In this document: piece by piece, positions 6,117 to 16,024 of the stretch
Layout of the letters: the number at the start of each line of letters is the position of its first letter
Position numbering within the stretch: the stretch's first letter is position 1
Source: Candidatus Pacearchaeota archaeon
GTDB lineage: Archaea > Nanobdellota > Nanobdellia > Pacearchaeales > GW2011-AR1
DNA length: 36,447 bases
Direction of reading: 5' to 3'
NCBI GenBank assembly: GCA_017609285.1
Contig: JAFCEE010000005.1
Location: 50,629-87,075, forward strand
Position numbers and translations under genes: made by a program
The notes under the pieces: generated by a model
What the model saw: only the letters and a program-made list of their open reading frames with translations
Databases searched by the model: none
What the model was told of the DNA's origin: nothing

Positions 6117-8153
6117 TCACATTCTTTGAACAAAACCTTTTCTTGGATGGAAAATGTCACCTGAAATTGTTAGTTTGTCTAAAGCTTCGTCTATGTCGTT
6201 ACTGTCCATTTTACCCTCCAATTCTTTTTTTACCTCTTCGATTGGTATTAGCTTTCCTAGCCTTGATTCTAATCTTGCGAGTGTTTCTCTTACTAGGATT
6301 ATCTTGCCTCTTTGTGAGGTTGAGACGCCAGTAGCTATCCTATCAATATCAAAAGTTTTTGTTTCATAATCATAGCCCACTTGCATTAAATAATATTTCA
6401 TTAAGTCTATAGCTACTCTTGCATCTTGTTTTTTAACTTTTTTGCTTAATCTTGTTCTAGCTGAAGCTTCACTTAATCTGATTAGTGCTTCTAACTGACG
6501 AGCAGAGATAGGTAGGGGTTTGGTAGGCTGTTCAACTGTTACAGGCATGTTTCTTAATTCAACATAGAACTTTTTTATCTCGTCTATTGCTTCATCTGTA
6601 AGTTTAGGGAATATTTTCTGTTTAGCATAAGCTATATATTTCCTAAACAAGTCCCTATCTATAAGAGATTTAATTAATGGTTGTTTATGCTCCATTAAGA
6701 CATGAGCAGCTATTGCTTCATCTTTAGCTCTATCTGGATTGTCCTTTAAAATAAAAATAACATCAAATCTATTAATTAAAGTTGGAGGTATTTCTATTTG
6801 GCTTGCTACTGTTTGGTAAGGGTCGAATCTTCCAAATTTTGGATTTGCTGCTGCCAAAACTGATGTTTCTGCCCTTAAACATGCTTGGACATTAGCTTTA
6901 CTTATAGTTACTGTCTGTTGCTCCAAGGCTTCATGCATTGCTGACCTGTCATCTGGACTCATTTTTTCTATTTCATCTACACAGACTATTCCTTTGTTAC
7001 CTAAAACCATTGCTCCTGCTTCTAAACTCCATCCCCTAAGGAACTCATCTCTAACAACTGTAGCAGTTAATCCAGCTCCAGTAGTCCCTTTTCCTGCTAC
7101 ATATCTTCCTTTTGGAGCCATACTTGCTATAAATTTCAACAGAACTGACTTGGCCACTCCCGGGTCACCTACTAATAAAACATGTATATCCCCCCTTGAC
7201 TGTGTTCCATCACTTCTGTATTTTTTTATTCCTCCAAATAATTGTAAGACAAGAGATTTTTTTATTTCTTCATGACCATACACACTTGGTGCAATACTTT
7301 CTATAAGCTTTTCGAGAATTTTTGGATCTGCGGCTAATTCTTTAATCTGCCTTTCATCCTCCTCATCTATGTTTAATTCTTCAAAAGTTTCTTCAAGAGG
7401 AATGATGTTGTTTGCTTCTACAGCTATGTCATATCGTGTAAGAATCCCTCCTGCTTGACTCAATCTTGGTATTTCTTTTAAGATTCCTATTACTCTAACT
7501 TTACTTCCAGGGGTGGTTCTTTCTTCCATTCTCGGCTCAACTAAATCTTCTTTTAAGAATACGTTAATCCTCCTAGGCTGTTCACCTCCAACTAGACTCT
7601 CAGGACTTTCTTCAACTACAATTCTTTGAGCATCTACCATATCTTTGCTTACTAATCTAAATCTGCCTTTTCTTCCGCAGGAACATCTATTTGGTTCTCT
7701 AAACTTGCTTTCTATTTGTAAAACCGAAAGAATGGTGCCACAAGAAGGACACTCAAATTTTGCATTAACTACTTGTGGTCTGACTTCAGAGGCCTGTCTT
7801 ACTATTCCCTCTATTTGTATCAACTTATTGAGGTGTTTGGCTCTTAAATTTCTTATTCTTTCAGAGTACATCTCTGGTAAGGAAGAGAACCTAACTCTTG
7901 GATTGCTTATTAAACCTGATTCTTCTAAAGCCACCTCTAAAACTTGCAAGATTTCTTCTGGTTGTGATATTAAAAATTCAGCTAGTTCGTGAGAAAAAGA
8001 TGCTATATCATTAAAATCAATATATATGGTTTTCTTACCTTCCCTTATACTTTTGCCTATTTCTTTTTTATATGTGTTAAAAAAATTTCTTGCATCTAAA
8101 ATTAATTCCTCTGTTTTTTTCTCTGCCATTTTTCTAAGTAAGATAAAAAGCAA
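6117..8153 (-). CDS. mcm: Replicative helicase MCM (start likely at MAEKKTEEL)
   Basis: 678 aa; Zn motif CPSCGT...CSCG, Walker A GDPGVAKSVLLKF, GIVCVDEIEKM, RFDVIF arginine-finger region. Confidence 0.97.
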   Translation of the reverse strand: MLFILLRKMAEKKTEELILDARNFFNTYKKEIGKSIREGKKTIYIDFNDIASFSHELAEFLISQPEEILQVLEVALEESGLISNPRVRFSSLPEMYSERIRNLRAKHLNKLIQIEGIVRQASEVRPQVVNAKFECPSCGTILSVLQIESKFREPNRCSCGRKGRFRLVSKDMVDAQRIVVEESPESLVGGEQPRRINVFLKEDLVEPRMEERTTPGSKVRVIGILKEIPRLSQAGGILTRYDIAVEANNIIPLEETFEELNIDEEDERQIKELAADPKILEKLIESIAPSVYGHEEIKKSLVLQLFGGIKKYRSDGTQSRGDIHVLLVGDPGVAKSVLLKFIASMAPKGRYVAGKGTTGAGLTATVVRDEFLRGWSLEAGAMVLGNKGIVCVDEIEKMSPDDRSAMHEALEQQTVTISKANVQACLRAETSVLAAANPKFGRFDPYQTVASQIEIPPTLINRFDVIFILKDNPDRAKDEAIAAHVLMEHKQPLIKSLIDRDLFRKYIAYAKQKIFPKLTDEAIDEIKKFYVELRNMPVTVEQPTKPLPISARQLEALIRLSEASARTRLSKKVKKQDARVAIDLMKYYLMQVGYDYETKTFDIDRIATGVSTSQRGKIILVRETLARLESRLGKLIPIEEVKKELEGKMDSNDIDEALDKLTISGDIFHPRKGFVQRM

Positions 8154-8328
8154 GAGATTTATATTCTTTTGTATACAGGAAAATATATAACCTTAGTCTA
8201 AAAAAAGAAATAGTAATGCTTTAATAATTTATCTCACTATCTTATAGTAGAGCTTATTCTTAACTTCTAAAAAAACAGAATTTATTTTTAATAGCATTAT
8301 GTTAAAAAGTAATATTAAGAACTTGTAG

Positions 8329-8895
8329 CTATTTCGTTCTTTTAATGGCCTCTTTAACGTTCTTGATGAGTTGCTTCATACTTTCTTCTAATTGTTGTCT
8401 ATTTTTGGTACCTGTGCATACTAACTTTCCATTTGTAAATAGAAGAAAAGTTGCTGTTGGTTCATTTAATTTATAGACTAAACCGGGAAATTGCTCTGGT
8501 TCATACTCTGTATTCTCCAGTTCTAATGCTAGGATATTTAAATTTAACATCATATCTATATTTCCAGAAGCTACTATGTTTTGGACCTTTATCTTAGGTT
8601 TTTCTTTTACCCTTACATTTATTTTTCGCAATTGTTTTATTACTGAGTCAATAACTTGTCTGACTTGATTTATGCTTTTTGTTCCTGTACATACTAAATT
8701 TCCAGAAGAAAAGACTAAAACTGCAGATTTAGGTTTTTTAATTCTCAAAACTAAACCCGGAAAAGTTTCTGGATTGTATTCTGTATTGCTGTTACTCCTA
8801 GCCAGTTTAGTAAGAGGCACAGAGACGTTTAAAGATGTTGTAGCAACAATATTCTGAACTTTCAGAGAGGTTTTTTTAGAAACTTCTTTAATCAT
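8329..8895 (-). CDS. tbp: TATA-box-binding protein (TBP)
   Basis: 188 aa with two direct repeats: KVQNIVATTSLNVSVPL...FPGLVLRI and KVQNIVASGNIDMMLNL...FPGLVYKL. Confidence 0.96.
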   Translation of the reverse strand: MIKEVSKKTSLKVQNIVATTSLNVSVPLTKLARSNSNTEYNPETFPGLVLRIKKPKSAVLVFSSGNLVCTGTKSINQVRQVIDSVIKQLRKINVRVKEKPKIKVQNIVASGNIDMMLNLNILALELENTEYEPEQFPGLVYKLNEPTATFLLFTNGKLVCTGTKNRQQLEESMKQLIKNVKEAIKRTK

Positions 8896-9004
8896 AGTAA
8901 AATTTATAAAGGTAGACTATTTAAAAAGCTTTTGGTTTTTTCACTTTTCTATTTATCATTTTTAACACATATAAATTTTTATAATTTTAATTTAATCATT
9001 TTTT

Positions 9005-9406
9005 ATGAAGGCATTTTATTGTGAATATCAAGATATAAAAACAAAAGACATCACCCTAATTTTTACAGATAAAGAAGCAGAATCTTTAGAAAACAAAACA
9101 AGAGAATTATTGGTTTCGTCAAGGCATTATGAAAACTATGGGCGAACAAATTTTTATCTAATTTATGATAACTTTGAGTCCGTTAAAGTCGAATATAACC
9201 AAGAAAAAGATTCTTATAATATTTATATAAATCAAAAAGTTCTTGATGAGCTTAGAAGTCTTAAAAATAATAACTATGAAAAAAAATTAAAAAGAACATA
9301 TACTATAGAAATGGGAGAATTTAAACTTCGTTTGATTTTAGTAAAAGAAATGGGAATATCAAAAATAATAGGGATAAGAAATCAATTTAATCAAATTTGG
9401 TATTAA
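9005..9406 (+). CDS. Hypothetical protein
   Basis: 133-aa ORF with Lys/Glu-rich codon use like its neighbours; no family recognised. Confidence 0.55.
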   Translation: MKAFYCEYQDIKTKDITLIFTDKEAESLENKTRELLVSSRHYENYGRTNFYLIYDNFESVKVEYNQEKDSYNIYINQKVLDELRSLKNNNYEKKLKRTYTIEMGEFKLRLILVKEMGISKIIGIRNQFNQIWY

Positions 9407-9520
9407 ATATTGTCTTCAAATTTTCCAAAGAACATTAGATTGTCTGTTGGAAAGAGTCAAACCTAAAATCTCCATCAAGCTTTTATAGAAAAATCAAAGA
9501 AAGAATCTATTAATTTGGTA

Positions 9521-11209
9521 TCATTTTGACTTTTCATGTTCTCTTTTTATTTCATTTAGGGTAGCGATATCATTGGGGCTTCTGTCAGGCCTTAGTCTAG
9601 TGAATCTAGGAAATCTTAACGCATAACCAGAGGCATATTTTGGACTTTTCTGTATATTTTGGTATGTTACTGTAACTACTAATTCTGGTTTAACAGAAAT
9701 ATGCCTGCCTTTTGTTTTTATGATTAAGAGTTTTAATTTTTGTGTCATCTCTTTATATGAAACTCCGAGTTCAGATTTTTCTTTTAATCCAGTAGAAACT
9801 TTGCCAATCCCCAAAAATTTGTCTCCTTTTTTACAAGCAATATCGAAAGAAGTAAGCCACCCCGCCCGTTTACCTGTTCCGTACTCTGCTCCTGTTATAA
9901 CTAAATCAAATTCGTTTTCTTCTGGTTTTATTTTAACACCATAACCTACCCTACTTCCAGGTTTATAAGGTGCAGAAAGATTTTTCATCATTATCCCTTC
10001 TTCTCCTTTTTCCAAGGCTTTTTTATAAAATTTTTCTGCCTCTTTTTCATTATCTGTAATGATAGCTTCAGAAGTTTGTATTTTCCATTTTTGGTTTTTT
10101 ATAACTTTTTCAATTAATTCCCTTCTTTTTTTAAACGGCGTTTTAATAAGTGATTTCCCATTATAATAAAGGATATCAAAAACATTTATTTCTACAGGCA
10201 ATTTCTTAACTAGCAATTCAATATCATATTTTCTTTTAATTCTTTGACTTATTTCTTGAAATGGCATATATTTTTTTGTTTTTGGAGAAAATCCAACTGC
10301 TTCTGAGTCAAGAATAAAACTTTTTCCTTTGACATATTTTTTTACATAACTAATAACTTCTGGAAATTGTTTTGTTACATCTTCTAATCTTCTTGTAAAT
10401 ATTTTTATTTCGCCATTATTATCTTTGTTTATCATCATCCTGAAACCATCATATTTCATATCAATTAGGCATGGTTTGCCTACTCTTTTGAAACCATTTT
10501 CAATAGTTTTCTCTTTTTGGAACAACATTACTTTAACCGGCTTTCCAGGATGTAGTTCTACATTAGATAATGTCTTTTTGCCCTTGCAAGCTTTTTCAAA
10601 TACTAATGCAAAATCGGCTGTTTTATCATATGTTTCTTGTACTAATTCAGAATTCTCTTTTCCTTTTCCCAAGCAAACAGAAACAATAGCGTCCCTTATT
10701 GTTCCAGAACCTATTCCTACCCTTAAATCACCGAGTATTGTTCTTACTACATATCTGGCTTCAAGTGGCGTGGCAGAGGTTAAGAGTTCTGAGACCAGGG
10801 AAATTTTTTTTGCTACTGTTCCAGGCCCTGTGAATTCTGTAAGTTTTCTTAAATTCTCTAAAACTTTTTCCGCTGTCAGTTCTCTTTTTGTTAAAGTTGA
10901 TTGCTTTTTTTTAGCTACGAGAGATTCAGCTACACTTCCCAAATCACCGATAGTTTTCCATAATTTTGTAATTTCACTTTCATCTGCTCCAGTTGACTTA
11001 GAAATTGCTTTTTTTATCAGCTGACTTGACACGCCAAGTTCCTGCTTGTTATAATCAGGAAAAACTCTTCCTTGTACAAGATAAATGAGTTCTTTATTTT
11101 TCTCTTTTTTTAAATTTTTTAAAAATGAGGCGAGAATTTCTATTTTTTTTAGCCTTGAAGGATTTTTTTCAAGTTCTTCATATACCTGACATAATAAAGA
11201 ATACCTCAT
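9521..11209 (-). CDS. lig: ATP-dependent DNA ligase
   Basis: 562 aa; CLIDMKYDGFRMM (KxDGxR), EGIMMKNL, GVKIKPE motifs. Confidence 0.96.
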   Translation of the reverse strand: MRYSLLCQVYEELEKNPSRLKKIEILASFLKNLKKEKNKELIYLVQGRVFPDYNKQELGVSSQLIKKAISKSTGADESEITKLWKTIGDLGSVAESLVAKKKQSTLTKRELTAEKVLENLRKLTEFTGPGTVAKKISLVSELLTSATPLEARYVVRTILGDLRVGIGSGTIRDAIVSVCLGKGKENSELVQETYDKTADFALVFEKACKGKKTLSNVELHPGKPVKVMLFQKEKTIENGFKRVGKPCLIDMKYDGFRMMINKDNNGEIKIFTRRLEDVTKQFPEVISYVKKYVKGKSFILDSEAVGFSPKTKKYMPFQEISQRIKRKYDIELLVKKLPVEINVFDILYYNGKSLIKTPFKKRRELIEKVIKNQKWKIQTSEAIITDNEKEAEKFYKKALEKGEEGIMMKNLSAPYKPGSRVGYGVKIKPEENEFDLVITGAEYGTGKRAGWLTSFDIACKKGDKFLGIGKVSTGLKEKSELGVSYKEMTQKLKLLIIKTKGRHISVKPELVVTVTYQNIQKSPKYASGYALRFPRFTRLRPDRSPNDIATLNEIKREHEKSK

Positions 11210-11275
11210 TTTTCCTCTTTTTTATCTTAATATTAAGAAAAAGTTATTTTTAAGCTTTACCTGTTTCTCTGCTTT

Positions 11276-11830
11276 TTATTTTCCTTTTCTTTTATGAGCT
11301 CGCAAACTTGGTCTTGTTTTCAATTTTCTGCTTTTTTTCCTTAAACCTCTTGACTTCTTGCCTGCTGAAGTTAAGCCTCTAAGAACTCTTTTTTTATTTT
11401 CTGGTTTTGCTATCCAAGAAAGTTCAGATTTTTTAATCTCTGGCCTGTTTTTATCTATAAGGATAACTTCATAAAAATAGTGTTGGCCGTCTTTTCCTAT
11501 CATGTAGGAATTTAATACTTCAAGGTTAGTAAATTTTCTTTGGGCGCGAGATTCAGCTACCCAACGATAAGACATTTTTAATGTCTTTCTTATTGTTTGC
11601 CTCTTGCTTCTTCTCCCTTTTTTTCTCTTTGGTCTTTTTCTTCCCCCTCTTTTCACTCTAACTTTCACAACGACAAAACCTTTCTTATCTTTGTAGCCTA
11701 ATTTTCTTGCTCTGCCTATATCTGTTGGCTTTTCAAGTTTGACTATTGCCTTATCTTTGCGCCAAGCTATTAATTTTTCTTTTAGGTTTTTTCTTATGCT
11801 TTCTTTGATGTAAGAGTAAGCTGATTTCAT
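11276..11830 (-). CDS. rpl15e: Ribosomal protein L15e
   Basis: 184 aa; ARKLGYKDKKGFVVVKVRVKRGGRKRPKRKKGRRSKR...YRWVAESRAQRKFTNLEVLNSY. Confidence 0.95.
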   Translation of the reverse strand: MKSAYSYIKESIRKNLKEKLIAWRKDKAIVKLEKPTDIGRARKLGYKDKKGFVVVKVRVKRGGRKRPKRKKGRRSKRQTIRKTLKMSYRWVAESRAQRKFTNLEVLNSYMIGKDGQHYFYEVILIDKNRPEIKKSELSWIAKPENKKRVLRGLTSAGKKSRGLRKKSRKLKTRPSLRAHKRKGK

Positions 11831-11984
11831 GATAACCTTTGTTGAGGAATATTTTTAAATCTTACTAAAATTTAGTCAATAGCTTAAAAAAAATTGCTTA
11901 TTTAGAATTTATCGTTGGTTCTTAATTTTTTTTCTTTTTTTAGTTGAGAAAAACTTATAAACTATAAATGATCTAAAGCCTTAA

Positions 11985-12092
11985 GAGCCTGTAGCTCAGC
12001 CAGGTTAGAGCACTGCTCTGATAATCTGAGAGTTTAGTAGCTCTCTTAAATTAGATAGGCAGGGGTCCTCGGTTCAAATCCGAGCAGGCTCA
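11985..12092 (+). tRNA. tRNA-Ile(GAU) with 33-nt intron at 37/38 (12024..12056)
   Basis: GAGCCTG/CAGGCTC acceptor, stem CTGCT/GGCAG, loop CTGATA|A. BHB with CTGA/TTAG central helix and TAA and ATA bulges; inner helix GAGAG/CTCTC. Confidence 0.92.
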
Positions 12093-12101
12093 TTCTTAAA
12101 A

Positions 12102-12878
12102 ATGTTAGAGATGAGGAAACAAGGAAAAAGAATTTTGAATTATATTCTTTTAATAGTAGTTATAATTATTTCCTTAGAGATACTGCTTGTAGTTCTTACA
12201 AGAGATTTGAGTGAAAAGGAAATTTCTGGAACAGAGGAAGAGCAGAAAACTTTTGTTAGCCTAGAAAATTCTACTTTTGTCAGCATAAAACTTCCAGCAG
12301 TTAATTCAGAAGGTAAGGGAGTTTCTACTATTCTTAATGTTGAAGCTAAAAAAGGTAGGGGCAGGACTTTAGTTGACATAGATAATTTATTATTTTGGGC
12401 TGATACTCAGCATAGTATAAGAATGGCGAGATTAGTAGCAGGTAATTTTACAGGTATTAATGTAGATAATTATGATTTAATTTATAATATAAAAGCAAAT
12501 GCCTCCTTGATCGGAGGTCCTTCTGCAGGAGCTGCTATAACTATAGCTACAATTTTTGCTTTACAAGGTAAAGAGCCAAGAAAAGATGTTATGATTACAG
12601 GAACAATAAATCATGATGGTAGTATAGGACCTGTCTTAGGAATATTAGAAAAAGCAAAGGCAAGTAAGGAAGTGGGAGCTTCTTTATTTCTTGTTCCTTT
12701 ATTACAATCAAGAGATGTAGTTTACGAGACAAAAAAACATTGTGGAAGATTTGGTTCTATGGAAATCTGCCAGCAAGAAACTATTCCAAAAAAGATTGAT
12801 GTAAGTGAGGAAACAGGAATAGAAGTAATAGAGGTTGGGAATATAGAAGAGGCTTTGGAGTATTTTGAACATCTCTAA
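12102..12878 (+). CDS. Membrane-anchored S16-family (Lon-type) protease domain protein, no ATPase domain
   Basis: 258 aa; N-terminal TM ILNYILLIVVIIISLEILLVVL; GGPSAGAAITIA (catalytic Ser) and GTINHDGSIGPVLGILEKAKASKEVGA (catalytic Lys region). Confidence 0.85.
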   Translation: MLEMRKQGKRILNYILLIVVIIISLEILLVVLTRDLSEKEISGTEEEQKTFVSLENSTFVSIKLPAVNSEGKGVSTILNVEAKKGRGRTLVDIDNLLFWADTQHSIRMARLVAGNFTGINVDNYDLIYNIKANASLIGGPSAGAAITIATIFALQGKEPRKDVMITGTINHDGSIGPVLGILEKAKASKEVGASLFLVPLLQSRDVVYETKKHCGRFGSMEICQQETIPKKIDVSEETGIEVIEVGNIEEALEYFEHL

Positions 12879-12879
12879 A

Positions 12880-13575
12880 TTATTCATTAGCTTTTAATTC
12901 CAAAATCAGCTTTTCTTTTTCTAATTTATAATTTAATATTGGCAACTTGATAGGTAAAAGTTTAAAGTAAGCTTTATCTTTGGAAAAAGCTTTAATCTCA
13001 ATGCTATTTTCAAGCTGGTTTATTATAATATCAGAAAGAGACTTAACTCCTGGCAGGTTTATTTCATAAATAATTTTATTACTTAATCTCCTTACTTTAG
13101 TTTCTGCTTCTGTTTTTGGTAACTTGACTAGTTTTCTTACTTTTGCTTCTGGCATAGTTGTTTTAGTTATTTTTTTAGCAGGTTCTATTTTTGGAGCGGT
13201 TTGTTTTATTTCTATCCCAGGACCAATTCCTCTTACTTTTATCTCCGGTTTTTTTCCAGTTCCTGTTGATATGCTTATGCTTATCCCTGTTGATTTAACT
13301 CTTGCTTTTTTCCCTTTCCTTTCTATTTTTTCAACTGTTCCAAGTTCTTTATCAAGCTCTTTAAATTGTTTATCCAGCTGTTTCATCAATGTGTTGAAAA
13401 CTCTGCTGAGTCCAAAAGGCATTTTCATTTCGAAATCTGGTAAGAAGTCATCTTTTCCTAGAAAACCATAATTTTTTTCATTCTCATATCTCTTAATATT
13501 GCAACCACAATAAGGGCAAAATTCAAAATCCTTACTAATTTTTTTACCACACTCAGGACATTTTTTTCTGAACAT
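12880..13575 (-). CDS. Zinc-ribbon plus CS/HSP20-like domain protein
   Basis: 231 aa; MFRKKCPECGKKISKDFEFCPYCGCN N-terminus; C-terminal KIIYEINLPGVKSLSDIIINQLENSIEIKAF beta-sandwich-like. Confidence 0.65.
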   Translation of the reverse strand: MFRKKCPECGKKISKDFEFCPYCGCNIKRYENEKNYGFLGKDDFLPDFEMKMPFGLSRVFNTLMKQLDKQFKELDKELGTVEKIERKGKKARVKSTGISISISTGTGKKPEIKVRGIGPGIEIKQTAPKIEPAKKITKTTMPEAKVRKLVKLPKTEAETKVRRLSNKIIYEINLPGVKSLSDIIINQLENSIEIKAFSKDKAYFKLLPIKLPILNYKLEKEKLILELKANE

Positions 13576-13608
13576 AAAATTTTTAATGTATGATGACTTT
13601 AAAAATCT

Positions 13609-14295
13609 ATGGATGAAAAAGAGGATAATTTTAAGCGTATGATCGAGAAGTATGGTATTGATTTAGAAAAGTTGAAGAGAGAGCAGTTAAAATTATCTAA
13701 AAACCTAGAACTTAAAGACAAGATTGATTTTAGTTTAGTAGAGAGAGTTGCAGGGGTTGATAGTGTTTTTTTTAAGAATAAAATTGTATCTGTTGTAGTT
13801 GTTCTCTCTCCTGATTTTGAGATTTTAGAACAAGAATATTTTTCAGCTAAAATTCGGTTTCCCTATTTGCCAGAATTTAGAGCATATAGAGAACTACTTA
13901 GTATGGTTTCCTGCTTTAGTAAAATTGATGAAAAGCCAGATGTTGTTTTTGTTAGGGGCCACGGAATTTTGCATCCTAGAAATCTTGGTTTAGCTAGCCA
14001 TTTTTCCTTATCTGTAGATGTCCCTACAATAGGAGTGGCTGATTCTTTATTGGTTGGCGAAGTTAAAAACGATGATATAGTATTAAATGGGGAAGTTATG
14101 GGAAAAATTGTTAGAACAAAAGAAGGAGCAAAACCTCTTTATGTAAGTTCAGGAAACAAGATTTCATTAAATAGCGCAGTAGAACTTGTAAAAAAATTCA
14201 TTGTAGAGCCACATAAATTTCCAGAACCCCTTAGATTGGCTAAAAAATACGCTAAAGAGATTAGAAAAGAGATTTTTAAAATTAAAAAACTATAA
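13609..14295 (+). CDS. nfi: Endonuclease V (deoxyinosine 3'-endonuclease)
   Basis: 228 aa; VAGVDSVFF, FPYLPEFRAYRELL, DVVFVRGHGILHPRNLGLASHFSL, TIGVADSLLVG. Confidence 0.93.
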   Translation: MDEKEDNFKRMIEKYGIDLEKLKREQLKLSKNLELKDKIDFSLVERVAGVDSVFFKNKIVSVVVVLSPDFEILEQEYFSAKIRFPYLPEFRAYRELLSMVSCFSKIDEKPDVVFVRGHGILHPRNLGLASHFSLSVDVPTIGVADSLLVGEVKNDDIVLNGEVMGKIVRTKEGAKPLYVSSGNKISLNSAVELVKKFIVEPHKFPEPLRLAKKYAKEIRKEIFKIKKL

Positions 14296-14297
14296 AT

Positions 14298-15737
14298 TCA
14301 GTATTTCTTATGTTTTATTCCAAAACCATCAATAATTTCGTGGAACATTCCGTGTTCAAATCTCTTAAAACTTACAATAGGATGAAATTTCTTTACTTTT
14401 CTAACCTCTTTTATTCTAGGTAAGAAAATTATGCTTGTTAGACTTCTTAATGAAGCTGAAATTAAAAAGACAATAAAAAACTTATTCATATTTAAATTTA
14501 GTAAAGGAATCTTTTGTAAAATTAAACCTCCTAAAGCTGAACCTATGAAGATTCCTATGCCAAGCAAAATATTATAATAAGAAACACAAAAAGCTCTTTT
14601 TTCAGGGCTTGTTGAATCATATATAAAATTAAAACTTGCTAAAGAAAAACCAGCCCATCCAATACCCCCGATGATTTGTGGGAGAATGAGGTAATATGGA
14701 GAGCTAGAAAATAACCATAGAATAGGCATTATAGAAATTAATATTGTTGATAGCGTCATGGTTTCTTTTCTTCCATACTTGTCAGAGAACTTGCCCCAGA
14801 TAGGCATTAACAGTAAATTAGCGAGAGAGGATGATAAAGTTACAATTATAAAAGTTGTATAACTGAATTCTAATTCATTTAACATATAAACTGCGAAGAA
14901 AGGAGAGGCTACCATAACTGAGATGTGCATACAAGAAGCGAATAGTGAAAATTTAGCAAAGTTGTATTTTCTAATCCCTGCTAAAAATTGTAGAAAAGAA
15001 AAATAAAATTTCTTTTTCTGTTTGAACTTTGTTTGGTAGTGTTTTTTAAAATAATATGCTGAAATAAATCTCGCTATAGAGGCTAAGAAAAATAGGACTG
15101 AAAAACCGAGAAGAATTAGGCCTTTAGTTTTAAAAAAATCAAGTAAAAAGGCAGCTGTTAATGTGGAAACTAATCCTACTGAGCCTGCGATTTTATTTCT
15201 TTTTCCGAAATATTTTCCTCTTACATTGTCAGGGACTATATCTCCTAACAAAGAAAACCATGCAGGGGTTGCTATAGAACCGAATATTGCGTAGAGTGTG
15301 TAAAAGGTTATTAAAAGATATGGCAAATAAGAGGCAAAGAGAGATTTCCAAAATAACAACGAAAGAAAAATTATTGGAAGCCAAGTTAAAGCTTGTAGAG
15401 AAACATAAGTTAGAATTATCCTTTTTCTTGAGAACTTTTCCATTAATTTGCTCCCATATAATTGGAAAATAGGAGGAAGTAAGCCAGAAAAACTTTTTAG
15501 TAAGCCTATCTGTAAGTTGTTTGCGTTTAAGGCTAAGGCATAAGGAATTATGTAGGAATCACCCAATCCATACATTATAGAAGCAAAAGAGCCTTCTTTA
15601 ATTGAGAGCTTCATTGTCTTCTCTTTTTCTATTTTTTCCTTTACATTTTTAAGAATAAGTCTTCTCTTTTTTTCAGCTATCTCCTCTTTCCTTAAAACTT
15701 CAGCTAGTTCAAAATGCTCTTTTTCCTCTTTTTTCAT
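14298..15737 (-). CDS. MFS transporter
   Basis: 479 aa, multiple TM segments; GKFSDKYGRKETM loop motif; FGKRNKIAGSVG. Confidence 0.85.
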   Translation of the reverse strand: MKKEEKEHFELAEVLRKEEIAEKKRRLILKNVKEKIEKEKTMKLSIKEGSFASIMYGLGDSYIIPYALALNANNLQIGLLKSFSGLLPPIFQLYGSKLMEKFSRKRIILTYVSLQALTWLPIIFLSLLFWKSLFASYLPYLLITFYTLYAIFGSIATPAWFSLLGDIVPDNVRGKYFGKRNKIAGSVGLVSTLTAAFLLDFFKTKGLILLGFSVLFFLASIARFISAYYFKKHYQTKFKQKKKFYFSFLQFLAGIRKYNFAKFSLFASCMHISVMVASPFFAVYMLNELEFSYTTFIIVTLSSSLANLLLMPIWGKFSDKYGRKETMTLSTILISIMPILWLFSSSPYYLILPQIIGGIGWAGFSLASFNFIYDSTSPEKRAFCVSYYNILLGIGIFIGSALGGLILQKIPLLNLNMNKFFIVFLISASLRSLTSIIFLPRIKEVRKVKKFHPIVSFKRFEHGMFHEIIDGFGIKHKKY

Positions 15738-15788
15738 ATTTCTATTAGAAGAAAAGGATATAAAAATATAACTCTAAATTAAGTTAAC

Positions 15789-15974
15789 CTATAAACTTTT
15801 TCCTAATTTCTCTGCTATTTCTCTTAACTTTTCTTTTAATTCCTGAGCTGCAGAATCTTCAACTTTTTTAACACCGCCTTCGACTTCTTCTCTGTTCATT
15901 ATCTCTATGGTGTTAATTAAATCTCTTATCTTATCCTCCACCCCTTTTATTTTTTCTTCTGGAATTTCTACCAT
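15789..15974 (-). CDS. Small hypothetical helical protein
   Basis: 61-aa ORF MVEIPEEKIKGVEDKIRDLINTIEIMNREEVEGG...; TATA-like sequence upstream. Confidence 0.5.
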   Translation of the reverse strand: MVEIPEEKIKGVEDKIRDLINTIEIMNREEVEGGVKKVEDSAAQELKEKLREIAEKLGKSL

Positions 15975-16024
15975 TTTATTATCTTAAAAACTCGAGATTT
16001 ATAAATTTTATGATAAATAAGAGA

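Noticed and set aside
6143-7992. Several plus-strand ORFs (63-115 aa)
   Set aside because: All antisense within mcm; spurious.
10425-11024. 199-aa plus-strand ORF
   Set aside because: Lies antisense inside the DNA ligase gene; a composition artefact with no recognisable motifs.
13124-13471. 115-aa plus-strand ORF
   Set aside because: Antisense within the zinc-ribbon/HSP20-like gene; no independent support.
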